From Chloroflexota bacterium (lineage in GTDB: Bacteria; Chloroflexota; Anaerolineae; Anaerolineales; Anaerolineaceae), in assembly GCA_021825925.1 (NCBI GenBank), contig JAKAFP010000010.1:1-64000 (forward strand): DNA of 64,000 nt, read 5' to 3'. Shown here one piece after another: positions 18,263 to 26,792 of the stretch (position 1 is its first letter; every line of letters starts with the position of its first letter). Made by a program: the position numbers and the translations under genes. The notes under the pieces are model-generated. The model worked only from the letters and a program-made list of their open reading frames with translations. It was not told the origin of the DNA and did not search any database.

Positions 18263-19492
18263 ATGGACACAAATGATGCCCAACTCGAGAATGGGGTAAA
18301 TCCCGAGAACAATTCAGCGGAAAACAATATGGCTTCTCTGCTCGAAGCAGAAGGATTAGCCATTGATTTCCCCACTCAAGGCGAAATCCGTCAAGGTGTG
18401 ATCGCCAGCATGACCCCCGGACAAATATTAGTTAGCGTCGGAACCAAATCCGAGGGAATTATCAGTGGTAAGGAATATGAGCTCATCCCGACTGATGAAT
18501 TAGCCAACCTGAAACTAGGTCAGGAAATTCCCGTCTTCGTGGTGAATCCAGAAGACTCAAATGGCAACCTCGTGCTTTCTTATATGCGCGCACGCGAAGA
18601 AGAAGGCTGGCAGATCGTTGAAACCATGGTCTCCAAGAAGGATTCCTACCACAGTTCCGTGATCGGCTACAACAAGGGCGGTTTGATCGTCCCCGTTGGC
18701 GGCCTGCGCGGATTTGTTCCTGCCTCACAGATCAGCTTTACCCGCCGCGCCGGCATGACCGGGGATACCCCCGAACAACGCTGGAGCCGCATGATCGGAC
18801 AGGAAATTGATGTTTGCGTGATCGAAGTAGACCGCGAACGCCGCCGCCTGATCCTCTCTGAGCGCCAGGCCAGCAGCGAAACCCGCGATTCACTCAAAGA
18901 ACGTGTGATTGACGAATTGAAGGAAGGTCAGATCGTGACCGGCCGCGTAACCAGTCTGGCAGAGTTTGGCGTGTTCGTAAACGTCAACGGCGCCGATGGC
19001 CTGGTTCACCTTTCCGAAATTTCATGGGACCGCATCACCCATCCCAACGAAGTTCTCAAAGTCGGACAGGAAGTCAAAGTCAAAGTCATCAGCATTGACC
19101 GCGAAAAGAAGCGTATTGGCCTCTCCATCCGCCAACTGCTTTCTGATCCGTGGGATAAGAAAGCTGCAGAGTTCCAGGTGGGTCAACTCGTGGAAGGTAC
19201 CATCACCCGTCTGACCAAGTTTGGTGCTTTCGCCCGCCTCACTGACGACATTGAAGGTTTGATCCACATCTCTGAGATCAGCGAAAAACGCATTGAACAC
19301 CCCAAGGAAGTCTTGAAAGAGGGCGATTCCTGCACTCTGCGCATCATCAAGATTGACAACGATAATCACCGCATCGGTCTGAGCCTGCGCCGTGTTGATT
19401 CAATGGCCTACGCCGACATGGACTGGGAAAGCCTCGAAGGCATTCTCACCACTGATGGCGACGAAGCTGCGAAATCAGACGACAAAGAATAA
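18263..19492 (+). CDS. rpsA: S1 RNA-binding domain protein, ribosomal protein S1-like
   Basis: Four-repeat S1 protein (409 aa), the short form of ribosomal protein S1, which helps mRNA bind the 30S subunit. S1 repeats cover about residues 36-105, 118-190, 212-285 and 298-370. Repeats 3 and 4 are the most canonical (GRVTSLAEFGVFVNV with GLVHLSEISW; GTITRLTKFGAFARL with GLIHISEIS). The first 30 residues and the last 25 are acidic and probably disordered. The ATG at 18263 is preceded by GGAG 12 bases away, rather far. A TATAAT at 18162-18167 may be the -10 of its promoter, without a clear -35. A strong terminator follows. Confidence 0.9.
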   Translation: MDTNDAQLENGVNPENNSAENNMASLLEAEGLAIDFPTQGEIRQGVIASMTPGQILVSVGTKSEGIISGKEYELIPTDELANLKLGQEIPVFVVNPEDSNGNLVLSYMRAREEEGWQIVETMVSKKDSYHSSVIGYNKGGLIVPVGGLRGFVPASQISFTRRAGMTGDTPEQRWSRMIGQEIDVCVIEVDRERRRLILSERQASSETRDSLKERVIDELKEGQIVTGRVTSLAEFGVFVNVNGADGLVHLSEISWDRITHPNEVLKVGQEVKVKVISIDREKKRIGLSIRQLLSDPWDKKAAEFQVGQLVEGTITRLTKFGAFARLTDDIEGLIHISEISEKRIEHPKEVLKEGDSCTLRIIKIDNDNHRIGLSLRRVDSMAYADMDWESLEGILTTDGDEAAKSDDKE

Positions 19493-19510
19493 TCAATAAG
19501 ATACAAGTGA

Positions 19511-19538
19511 GCGCGCCCGCAGGGGCGCGCTTTTTTTT
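19511..19538 (+). terminator. Intrinsic terminator after rpsA
   Basis: GCGCGCCC (19511-19518) pairs with GGGCGCGC (19523-19530), followed by eight T residues. Confidence 0.95.
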
Positions 19539-19727
19539 ATTCACACGTAAGAACATTTTTGAAGATATTTGATACAATTATCATCTGAAGTAAACACCCT
19601 TAACAACTTTTTTAATTTCAATCAAGAAGCCCTGCGGCTTAATATTCACTTTACCTTGATCGTTTGCAAACCCGTTTTTTAAAAATGAGATATACTCGTA
19701 AACATCCGCGCTGAAACAATAAGACTG

Positions 19728-20252
19728 ATGACTAATGGAGATTATCCAGACGTAATGACGAGTCCAAAAGAAAAATCCACGCAATCAGCGAAACAAATGG
19801 AAATCAATATTGAAATTCCCCTGCCGCCATTACAGCGCGCCAGAATTCGGTTTTCATTATCTGTCGCCTTTGTGGGATTTGTTTTCTTTTTGGTCGGCGC
19901 CCAACCTGGCTGGTTTTTCCTGGATCGCAGCCCTGTGGTTGGTTTTGTTCAAATTGCAGTCATGCTCATTGGGTTGGCCATCATGTGCCTGGGAGGATAT
20001 GTTGCCATCCATGCCTTGTGGCGTAAACAAACGCCCAGCATCCCTGCAGACATCGGTCTGAGATTTGTTAGCACTGGTTACGTGGTGGCAGTATTCTCTG
20101 GCATGGCTGACATCTTTGGCATCGGGTCGCATCCCCTGCCCGGGGTACCCCTGTTTGGAGTTTGGCAGGCGCGAGGCATGGAGATCGGTCTGGCCATCAT
20201 CGCCATTGGGTTCGTCATGATGTTCCCCTTCAGACCCTCCACAAAGAAATAA
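19728..20252 (+). CDS. Four-helix membrane protein of unknown function
   Basis: Unrecognised 174-residue protein. The first 38 residues are polar and cytoplasmic-looking. Four hydrophobic helices follow at about 43-60, 72-95, 112-130 and 148-167, with the polar tail PSTKK. The loop between helices 3 and 4 (GIGSHPLPGVPLFG) is Gly/Pro rich. It is convergent with the FprA gene; the two stop codons are only 2 bases apart, leaving no room for a terminator between them. The start at ATG 19728 has no clear ribosome site; an in-frame ATG at 19755 is the alternative. Confidence 0.65.
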   Translation: MTNGDYPDVMTSPKEKSTQSAKQMEINIEIPLPPLQRARIRFSLSVAFVGFVFFLVGAQPGWFFLDRSPVVGFVQIAVMLIGLAIMCLGGYVAIHALWRKQTPSIPADIGLRFVSTGYVVAVFSGMADIFGIGSHPLPGVPLFGVWQARGMEIGLAIIAIGFVMMFPFRPSTKK

Positions 20253-20254
20253 GC

Positions 20255-21598
20255 TCAAGAATCCATTTTCAAACCCATCGTTTTTAACATCACTTCGTTG
20301 GTGGAATATTTGAATTCTTCCAATCCAAGTTTCTCAGCCTGAATTGTCTCTTCAGCTTCAAGTAATTTTAATTTTTTATTGGTCACATAATTGACACCCA
20401 AGGCATCCAGGTGCTTTCGAAGATCCTCAGATGTGATTGAAGTATTATGCTCTCTTGAAGCCAAAAATTCGCCAATGGCGGTGGCCGCGAATACCCCGTC
20501 ACGACGGGCAATGCCAGCCAGCCCGGTACTCGGATTCCGCGACCAGCCGGCATAGAAGATGCCTGGTAACGGGTCGCCGGTGGATGGATTGCCTACTTCA
20601 AAGGTAATGCCCTCCACCAGGTACCTGGGGTGAACAGCGCTGGCAATTTGACTCTGCCGCATGGGCAATTCAAGATCGTCATTGACACTGTCACCGATGG
20701 CAAAGATCACGGTATCCACCTCAATTTTAGAGAGTTCCCCCGTTCCTCTGGCGGTTACCACCTCATCATCGCGCAGGAGCATGTTATGCTCAAGTTTTAC
20801 GGCAGCCGCGGCACCATTTGAGTCTGCAATAATTTCCCTGGGGGACAGGAGGAAACGCAGCAAAATTCTGCCATCGTTTTCTTTTGGACAGGCTTTCTCG
20901 AGGCCTGCCAAGATCCAGTGCTCGGCTGCTTGAGGGTCCTGCCCAATGGCAAGCATTGCGGGTGAAACCCGTTTCATTTCGGCTTTAAAATCTTCCAGAT
21001 CAAGATTGGCGATGATGGGCAGCATCTCTTTTTGATCGAATTTCACTTCGTCGGGTCCACGGCGAATGACCACAACGATCTCATCCACGTTGCGATACTT
21101 TAGCAGGTAATGGGCAATATCGGTCATGACATTGCCGGCCCCCACGATCATCACTTTTTTACCGATCGGGAAATCATATCCGCTGAAAGGCGGCAGTTTA
21201 TTGTAGTGGTAGACCAGATCCTTGGCGTGATAGACCCTTTTGAGGGTTTCTCCCGGCAGATTGATCAACTTGGTGCCCTGTGCACCGCAGGTCACTAAAA
21301 CCGCCGAAAAACCCCAGTTAAGCAGGTCTTCGATGCGGATCTTGCCGTTTTTACCGATGGTGACATTACCAAAATAGCTGACGTTTTCAAGATCAAGGAT
21401 CTGCCGAAATTGAGCACGGAAACCGTTCTTGATCTTGTGTTTATCCAAAAAGATGCCGTATTCCACCAATCCACCTGGTTTAATATCCCGGTTGAAAATG
21501 GCAACGCCATATCCTTGCGTGGATAGTTTCTGGGCAGCATAAAGACCTGCAGGGCCGGCACCAATAATTGCGACATGACGATCATTTTGATTACTCAT
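20255..21598 (-). CDS. fprA: Ferredoxin/adrenodoxin-type NADP reductase (FprA-like)
   Basis: FAD and NADP-binding oxidoreductase of the adrenodoxin-reductase/FprA group, which passes electrons between NADPH and ferredoxin. The N-terminal FAD loop IGAGPAGLYAA is followed by PGGLVEYGI. The NADP-binding loop is GAGNVMTDIAHYLL near residues 150-165 with the basic cluster VIRRGPDEVKF. The C-terminal FAD/NADP contact FYAGWSRNPSTGLAGIARRDG is the family signature, in a variant form. About 60 residues after this form a helical tail. The second Met (21598) has a GGGA ribosome site and is preferred; 21610 is an alternative start. The ferredoxin partner is not in the window. Confidence 0.85.
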   Translation of the reverse strand: MSNQNDRHVAIIGAGPAGLYAAQKLSTQGYGVAIFNRDIKPGGLVEYGIFLDKHKIKNGFRAQFRQILDLENVSYFGNVTIGKNGKIRIEDLLNWGFSAVLVTCGAQGTKLINLPGETLKRVYHAKDLVYHYNKLPPFSGYDFPIGKKVMIVGAGNVMTDIAHYLLKYRNVDEIVVVIRRGPDEVKFDQKEMLPIIANLDLEDFKAEMKRVSPAMLAIGQDPQAAEHWILAGLEKACPKENDGRILLRFLLSPREIIADSNGAAAAVKLEHNMLLRDDEVVTARGTGELSKIEVDTVIFAIGDSVNDDLELPMRQSQIASAVHPRYLVEGITFEVGNPSTGDPLPGIFYAGWSRNPSTGLAGIARRDGVFAATAIGEFLASREHNTSITSEDLRKHLDALGVNYVTNKKLKLLEAEETIQAEKLGLEEFKYSTNEVMLKTMGLKMDS

Positions 21599-21713
21599 TT
21601 TTAATCCCATCCAAATGATTTGGCAGTGTAGACCCTTTAATCATGGTTACCTACCCTTAGTGATTGGCTTATGCTATATTTAACGAATAATTATACAGTT
21701 GATATGAGGTTGC

Positions 21714-23000
21714 ATGACCGATCAAATCGTAAGTTTTAACCTGAATAATGGTTTAAAGATACTGTTGAAAGAAATTCACACCTCACCCATCATCAGCCAT
21801 TGGGTGTGGTATCGGGTGGGTTCACGGTATGAGACAGCCGGAAAAACCGGCATTTCGCATTGGGTGGAACATATGCAATTTAAGGGGACCCCTTCCTTTC
21901 CGGCCGGGGTGCTTGATCGTGCAATTTCACGTGACGGCGGAATGTGGAACGCTTTCACTCATTTGGATTGGACCACCTTTTTTGAAACCATGCCAGCCGA
22001 CAAGATTGACCTTTCGTTAAATCTTGAAGCCGACCGCATGGTCAACAGCGTTTTTGATGCCGAGGAAGTGGCATCTGAACGCACCGTGATCATCTCTGAA
22101 CGGGAAGGCAGCGAAAACGACCCGCTGTTTAAGCTTGAAGAAGCCATGCAACTGGCCGCCTTTAAATCACACCCGTATCGCAATGAAGTGATCGGCAGCA
22201 TTGAAGACCTGCGCGCCATCACCCGTGATGATCTGTATCAACATTACCGTTCTTACTACAACCCGGCCAATGCTGTGGTTGCCGTGGCTGGCGACTTCAA
22301 GACCGATAAAATGTTTGACAAGCTGCGCCAGCGTTATGAAAACATCCCGGCACAAAAAGTGCCACCCACGGGTGACCTACGTGAACCACCTTTGCAAAAA
22401 GAGGAACGCATCGAAGTCACCGGTCCGGGTGAAACCACCTATATTGAAATGACCTGGCGGGCTCCTGCAGCATCCGAGGAAGATTTCTTTATCTTTACCG
22501 TTCTCGACAGCCTTTTCACCGGACCTTCAGGACTTAACATGTTCGGTGGCGGTGGCATATCCAACAAGACCAGCCGCCTCTACCGCGCCCTGGTGGAAAA
22601 GGAAGCTGCCGTCAGTGTCAACGGGTCACTGCAAGCCACTCTTGATCCGTATCTCTATGGCATTACCATCACGGTACGTCCAGACAGCAGCCCTGAGACA
22701 GTGCTGCAGAAACTGGATGACGAGATCGCCCGCCTGTTGGACAGCCCGGTGACTCAGATCGAAATAGACAGGGCTGTGAAACAAGCCCGTGCCATGTTTG
22801 TTTATGGCAGTGAGAACATCACCAACCAGGGCTTCTGGCTTGGATACTCGGAAATGTTCAGCCATTATTCCTGGTTCCTGGAATATGTAAAGAACCTTGA
22901 ACAGGTCACCGCTGAAAAACTGCTCGTCAAGGCGCGAGAGTACCTGACCCCGCAAAGAAGAGTGCTTGGCATTTATCGCCCCGAGGAGAACCAATCATGA
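21714..23000 (+). CDS. M16 family zinc peptidase, catalytic subunit
   Basis: Insulinase-fold (M16B) metallopeptidase. The inverted zinc motif HxxEH is intact as HWVEH at residues 49-53, and the distal metal Glu is expected in the SEREGSEND segment near 130. Length (428 aa) is that of bacterial single-half subunits that work as heterodimers. It overlaps the next gene, an M16 homologue without the zinc motif, by 4 bases (ATGA). That is the usual arrangement of an active/inactive pair forming a closed chamber that degrades short peptides. No signal peptide is seen, so it is probably cytoplasmic. GAGG precedes the ATG. Confidence 0.92.
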   Translation: MTDQIVSFNLNNGLKILLKEIHTSPIISHWVWYRVGSRYETAGKTGISHWVEHMQFKGTPSFPAGVLDRAISRDGGMWNAFTHLDWTTFFETMPADKIDLSLNLEADRMVNSVFDAEEVASERTVIISEREGSENDPLFKLEEAMQLAAFKSHPYRNEVIGSIEDLRAITRDDLYQHYRSYYNPANAVVAVAGDFKTDKMFDKLRQRYENIPAQKVPPTGDLREPPLQKEERIEVTGPGETTYIEMTWRAPAASEEDFFIFTVLDSLFTGPSGLNMFGGGGISNKTSRLYRALVEKEAAVSVNGSLQATLDPYLYGITITVRPDSSPETVLQKLDDEIARLLDSPVTQIEIDRAVKQARAMFVYGSENITNQGFWLGYSEMFSHYSWFLEYVKNLEQVTAEKLLVKAREYLTPQRRVLGIYRPEENQS

Positions 23001-24292
23001 GCACCCCCATCATCAACACCTCCATTCCAGGGCCGCACGATATACACCGCAAGGTGCTCTCAAACGGCATCACCCTTTTGGTACGCAGCAACTTTAACAG
23101 TGCATCAGTAGTCATTGCAGGCATTCTGGGAGCCGGCAGTCAATTTGACCCACTTGAGAAACTGGGGTTGGCACACTTCACCTCCATGTCACTCATGCGC
23201 GGCACTAAAAATGCCGATTTTCAAGCCATTTTTGAACGGCTTGAATCCGCCGGCGCCAGCCTCGGATTTGGCGCCAGTGTACATAACACCAGTGTTGGCG
23301 GCCGGGCTCTTTCTGAGGATCTGCCCATGCTGGTCAGCACACTTGCCGACAGCCTTTTGAATCCCATCTTCCCTGAGCTTTACTTTGACCGGCTGAAGAA
23401 ACAACTGCTGACTGGGCTGGCCATCCGCGCCCAGGATACCTCCGACAGGGCGTCTCTTGCTTTTGACAGCCTGCTTTTCCCCGGTCATCCCTACGGTTAT
23501 CCTGAAGATGGATATACTGAGACTATTTCTGCCATCTCGAGACAGGACCTGGTGGATTTTCATGCCACGCATTTTGGTCCCAATAACATGGTGGTCGTAG
23601 TAGTGGGCGCCGTGAAACCTGAAGAAGTCTACGCCCTTTTTGAAAAAGAACTTGGCGGATGGAAAAACCCGAATCTTGTTTCAGTAAAAGCTTTCCCGGC
23701 GATCAACCCGCCACAGAAGACCCTGCGCGAACATATTTCCTTGTCAGGCAAAAGCCAGACGGATATTGTCATGGGCACCCTGGGTCCAAAACGTAATGCT
23801 CCTGAATACCTGGCCGCCTCATTGGGCAACAACATTCTTGGCCAGTTCGGCATGATGGGCAGGATCGGCGATGTGGTACGCGAAAAAGCCGGTCTGGCAT
23901 ATTACGCCTCCACCAGCGTCAACTCATGGATTGATGGCGGTTCCTGGGAAGTGGCTGCCGGTGTCAACCCGGCCAACACCGAAAAGGCCATCAAACTGAT
24001 TATCCAGGAACTTGAAAGATTCCGCAGCGAACCTGTACTGCAATCCGAGCTGGATGACAGCCAGGCCAACTACATCGGCCGCCTGCCTTTGTCTCTGGAA
24101 TCGAACTCAGGGGTGGCCAATTCCATCCTCAATCTTGAACGCTTCAACCTGGGTTTGGATTATTTCCAACGCTATCCTGACCTCGTACGGGAAGTCACCC
24201 TTGATCAGATCCTTAAAGCGGCCCAAAAATACATTGATCCTGAACGGCTGGTGATTGCCTCTGCCGGTCCTGGCAAGGGTAAGAAAAAATGA
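22997..24292 (+). CDS. M16 family peptidase-like protein, non-catalytic partner
   Basis: M16 fold of 431 aa in which the zinc motif is lost: the HxxEH position reads HFTSM at residues 60-64. The C-terminal half keeps the GLAYYASTSV substrate-binding strand containing the Tyr used by M16 proteins to orient the peptide. It is expected to pair with the catalytic subunit encoded just upstream and shape the substrate cavity. It overlaps both neighbours by 4 bases (M16 upstream, acpS downstream), so the three are translationally coupled. Confidence 0.9.
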   Translation: MSTPIINTSIPGPHDIHRKVLSNGITLLVRSNFNSASVVIAGILGAGSQFDPLEKLGLAHFTSMSLMRGTKNADFQAIFERLESAGASLGFGASVHNTSVGGRALSEDLPMLVSTLADSLLNPIFPELYFDRLKKQLLTGLAIRAQDTSDRASLAFDSLLFPGHPYGYPEDGYTETISAISRQDLVDFHATHFGPNNMVVVVVGAVKPEEVYALFEKELGGWKNPNLVSVKAFPAINPPQKTLREHISLSGKSQTDIVMGTLGPKRNAPEYLAASLGNNILGQFGMMGRIGDVVREKAGLAYYASTSVNSWIDGGSWEVAAGVNPANTEKAIKLIIQELERFRSEPVLQSELDDSQANYIGRLPLSLESNSGVANSILNLERFNLGLDYFQRYPDLVREVTLDQILKAAQKYIDPERLVIASAGPGKGKKK

Positions 24293-24672
24293 ACGCAATT
24301 TCCACCGGTGTGGATCTGGTAGAAGTGGATCGTTTTTTAAACATCAATCCGCGTATCAAGGAACGTTTTTTTCGCCGGGTTTTCACCCTGCAGGAATTAA
24401 GCGATCCTGACCAATCCATGCAGCATCTGGCGGGCAAGTTTGCCGCCAAAGAAGCCGCCGCCAAAGCCCTGGGCTGCGGCATCGGCATCGTAAGCTGGCA
24501 GGAACTGGAAATCCTAAATGATGCCAATGGGAAACCCGAACTGATCCTTCACGACCATGCTCAGCAGGTGGCCACTCAATCGGGGTGGAGCACCTGGTCG
24601 CTTTCGATCTCTCATACCCGCACCCATGCACTGGCGTTTGTCACTGCACTGATCAATTCACAAGGATATTAA
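24289..24672 (+). CDS. acpS: Holo-[acyl-carrier-protein] synthase
   Basis: Transfers 4'-phosphopantetheine from CoA to the conserved Ser of acyl carrier protein, activating fatty acid synthesis. The first conserved block ISTGVDLVEVDRF carries the metal-binding Asp at residue 8. The second block FAAKEAAAKALGCGIG contains the second metal-binding Glu. SWSLSISHTRTHALAFV closes the fold. At 127 aa it is a normal trimer-forming AcpS. Its start overlaps the M16 stop by 4 bases and it is followed 12 bases later by a phosphoesterase gene. Confidence 0.94.
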   Translation: MNAISTGVDLVEVDRFLNINPRIKERFFRRVFTLQELSDPDQSMQHLAGKFAAKEAAAKALGCGIGIVSWQELEILNDANGKPELILHDHAQQVATQSGWSTWSLSISHTRTHALAFVTALINSQGY

Positions 24673-24684
24673 GGGTATGTTGCG

Positions 24685-25341
24685 ATGAAGATACTGGCAG
24701 TCAGTGATGCGGAAATCGGCTTTATTTACAGCCCGATGATCGTTGAAAAATTCCCGGACATAGATCTGGTGATCTCATGCGGCGACCTGCCCTATTTTTA
24801 TCTCGAATACATCATCGGCATGTTGAACGTGCCCATGTATTACGTCCGCGGAAACCACGCCAGCAAAGTGGAATACACTGAATCCGGTGCTTTTCGCACC
24901 TCACCTTGGGGCGCTTATGATCTGCATCAAAAGGTGCATGAAGATGACACTGGCCTGCTGCTGGCCGGTCTTGAAGGCAGTGTACGTTACAATCGCGGAC
25001 CCTACCAATACACCCAATCGGAATACTGGATGAAAGTTTTCCAATTGGTGCCGGGGTTGCTGATCAACAAAGCCCGCATGGGGCGCTACCTTGATGTTTT
25101 CGTCACCCATGCCCCGCCTTACCACATCCACGATATGGATGACCGTCCCCATCAAGGGATCAAGGCTTTCAATTGGCTGATCAAGGTGTTCCAACCCAAC
25201 CTTCACCTTCACGGCCATATCCACGTTTATAGACAGGATACAGTGATGATGACCTGTGTTGAAAAGACAAAAGTGGTCAACACATATGGATACCGCGTAC
25301 TGGTCATTGACACTCCTCAAAAAAGATCCTGGCACAAGTAA
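24685..25341 (+). CDS. Calcineurin-like metallophosphoesterase
   Basis: A 218-residue two-metal phosphoesterase. Metal ligands appear in order: D8 in VSDAE (the usual DxH is here DxE), SCGDLP, the GNH motif YVRGNHAS, FVTHAPP, and LHGHIHV. The DxH to DxE change is a noteworthy deviation in the first metal site. The substrate could be a nucleotide, phospholipid or phosphoprotein and cannot be told from sequence. It is separated by only 14 bases from a ParB-like gene and the pair seems to form one unit at the end of the M16-acpS operon. Confidence 0.85.
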   Translation: MKILAVSDAEIGFIYSPMIVEKFPDIDLVISCGDLPYFYLEYIIGMLNVPMYYVRGNHASKVEYTESGAFRTSPWGAYDLHQKVHEDDTGLLLAGLEGSVRYNRGPYQYTQSEYWMKVFQLVPGLLINKARMGRYLDVFVTHAPPYHIHDMDDRPHQGIKAFNWLIKVFQPNLHLHGHIHVYRQDTVMMTCVEKTKVVNTYGYRVLVIDTPQKRSWHK

Positions 25342-25355
25342 TATGCGAGGTTTTA

Positions 25356-26294
25356 ATGTTCAAGAAATTTTCATCGTACATGGATAGTCCCTACCAACAC
25401 TCAAGAAGTGATTTCTCGCGCGCCTACCGCAGAGGTTTTTGGCGTTCCATCTTCAGTTTGATCCGCAATACTGACAACCACCTGCTGCCCTTTGACGAGG
25501 TCATGCAGCATATTCCCCTGCGTGGAGAACACTCACTGGGGGTCAAGCAAATTGAAACCAGCAAGATCATCGGAACCGTCAACCGGTTCCATGATTTCGA
25601 CCGCGCCTTTTTACCGCGCCAGACGAATACGCGCTCACGCTGGGAGAGTGTCAATTCCGCCTATTTCAGAGACATCATTCTGCCCCCCATTGATGTATAT
25701 AAGGTGAGTGACGTTTACTTTGTAAGAGACGGCCACCACCGTGTTTCGGTCGCACGCGAACGCGGACAGGCTTTTATGGATGCCTACGTCATTGAAATTG
25801 ATGTGCGCGGCAAATTGGATGAGACCACCAGCATCCAAGACCTGGTGATGGCGCATGAATATGCCATTTTCCTGACCCGCTCAAAATTGGATCTGGTCGT
25901 CCCCGATGTGGATTGCCGCTTCTCGATCCCTGGCCAATATGACCGGCTGCTTCAGCATATCAGTGTTCACCGCTGGTACATGGGTGAAAAATTGAACCGC
26001 CCCATTACGGATGAAGAAGCAGCCCTCGGTTGGTACAAAGAAGTCTATATGCCGCTGGTCAAGATCATTCGCAAGCACAAGATCCTGAATGAATTCCCAC
26101 AGAGGACCGAAACGGATCTTTATTTGTGGATCATTGAGCATCGTTGGTACCTGGCAGAAGAATCGAAAGAAAAAATCAGCCTCGAAAAGGCTGCCACGCA
26201 CTTCATGAACCGTTTTTCGAACCGCCCTTTTAGACACATCAGGCAATTCTTTAAGTGGATGAAGAAAAAGATCTTTAAAAAGAAAAAGGCCTGA
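25356..26294 (+). CDS. ParB/Srx-like domain protein of unknown function
   Basis: A 312-residue protein whose middle resembles the ParB N-terminal/sulfiredoxin-like fold. The run IETSKIIGTVNRF is followed by ILPPIDVYKV and then YFVRDGHHRVSVARERG near residue 130, the equivalent of the ParB DG(N/E)HRxxAA box. The N-terminus (1-45) is basic and the C-terminus ends in a lysine-rich tail (KWMKKKIFKKKKA) that could touch nucleic acid or membrane. No helix-turn-helix of chromosomal ParB is obvious, so it is not a partition protein in the strict sense. The GHHR box suggests nucleotide (CTP/ATP) binding or hydrolysis. GAGG lies 6 bases before the ATG. Confidence 0.6.
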   Translation: MFKKFSSYMDSPYQHSRSDFSRAYRRGFWRSIFSLIRNTDNHLLPFDEVMQHIPLRGEHSLGVKQIETSKIIGTVNRFHDFDRAFLPRQTNTRSRWESVNSAYFRDIILPPIDVYKVSDVYFVRDGHHRVSVARERGQAFMDAYVIEIDVRGKLDETTSIQDLVMAHEYAIFLTRSKLDLVVPDVDCRFSIPGQYDRLLQHISVHRWYMGEKLNRPITDEEAALGWYKEVYMPLVKIIRKHKILNEFPQRTETDLYLWIIEHRWYLAEESKEKISLEKAATHFMNRFSNRPFRHIRQFFKWMKKKIFKKKKA

Positions 26295-26318
26295 AGCAGT
26301 GCTTCAGGCCTTCATTTT
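26286..26318. terminator. Bidirectional terminator between converging genes
   Basis: AAGGCCTGAAGCA (26286-26298) pairs with TGCTTCAGGCCTT (26300-26312). It is followed by CATTTTTG on the plus strand and by a T-run (complement of the AAAAAG stretch) on the minus strand. It overlaps the stop codon of the ParB-like gene. Confidence 0.88.
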
Positions 26319-26326
26319 TGTTGAAA

Positions 26327-26578
26327 TCAGACTGACAGAGAAGCCTGTTTAACACCCAACCAGAAGTGATTGGGCAGGATCATTTGATTGACCTGAACAT
26401 CCACACCGATCGATTTGGAAGGGATCTCCACTTTCATACTGGGATGCACGAAACAAACATCGGGGATCTGTCCGTATTTTTTTTGATAATAGTCAGCAGC
26501 GCGCATAATTTTGACGTAAAACTCTATCTTGGGGTCATTATCGAACCAAAGCATTCCAGTATTCATGTCATTCTCCAT
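26327..26578 (-). CDS. Small conserved protein of unknown function under a GAAC-N4-GTTC box promoter
   Basis: Unrecognised 83-residue protein beginning MENDMNTGMLWFDND. It is soluble with aromatic-rich segments (AADYYQKKYGQIPDVCFVHPSM, then NQMILPNHFWLGV). The start is set at 26578 because AAGGAG (26588-26593) lies 9 bases before it; an upstream in-frame ATG at 26602 precedes the ribosome site. It has its own consensus promoter about 65 bases upstream, which overlaps a GAAC-N4-GTTC palindrome of the type bound by Gram-positive LexA. That suggests, but does not prove, induction by DNA damage. It is monocistronic and shares a terminator with the convergent ParB-like gene. Confidence 0.65.
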   Translation of the reverse strand: MENDMNTGMLWFDNDPKIEFYVKIMRAADYYQKKYGQIPDVCFVHPSMKVEIPSKSIGVDVQVNQMILPNHFWLGVKQASLSV

Positions 26579-26630
26579 TAGTCTCTGCTCCTTAATATGC
26601 AAGTTACGCGCCAGTTAAATTAGATATTTT

Positions 26631-26670
26631 GTTCTATTTCAATTATAGAACTTTAGTTCTTGTTTGTCAA
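26631..26670 (-). promoter_or_regulatory. Consensus promoter with GAAC-N4-GTTC operator between -35 and -10
   Basis: Read on the minus strand, TTGACA (26665-26670) and TATAAT (26642-26647) are both perfect and 17 bp apart. The spacer holds the palindrome AGAACTAAAGTTCT (26647-26660, minus-strand reading), i.e. GAAC-N4-GTTC. A second half-site GTTCTAT at 26631-26637 forms an inverted repeat with ATAGAAC (26645-26651) around the transcription start. A repressor bound here would block RNA polymerase; LexA is the natural candidate from the motif shape, an inference. Confidence 0.75.
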
Positions 26671-26699
26671 GCGGGCAAATAAGAATCCTTTATGGTCAT

Positions 26700-26723
26700 T
26701 CCATCCATGTGATGGATTTTTTT
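26700..26723 (+). terminator. Small hairpin with T-tail upstream of frr
   Basis: TCCATC (26700-26705) and GATGGA (26711-26716) are followed by seven T residues. It lies 70 bases before frr on the same strand. It could be an attenuator in the frr leader or chance; the stem is only 6 bp. Confidence 0.35.
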
Positions 26724-26792
26724 AGCTTTTTAAGGTATCCTTAATCAGTTCAGCTTTAAAACAAATCGACATTCTTCTTTTTGGAGGATCCA

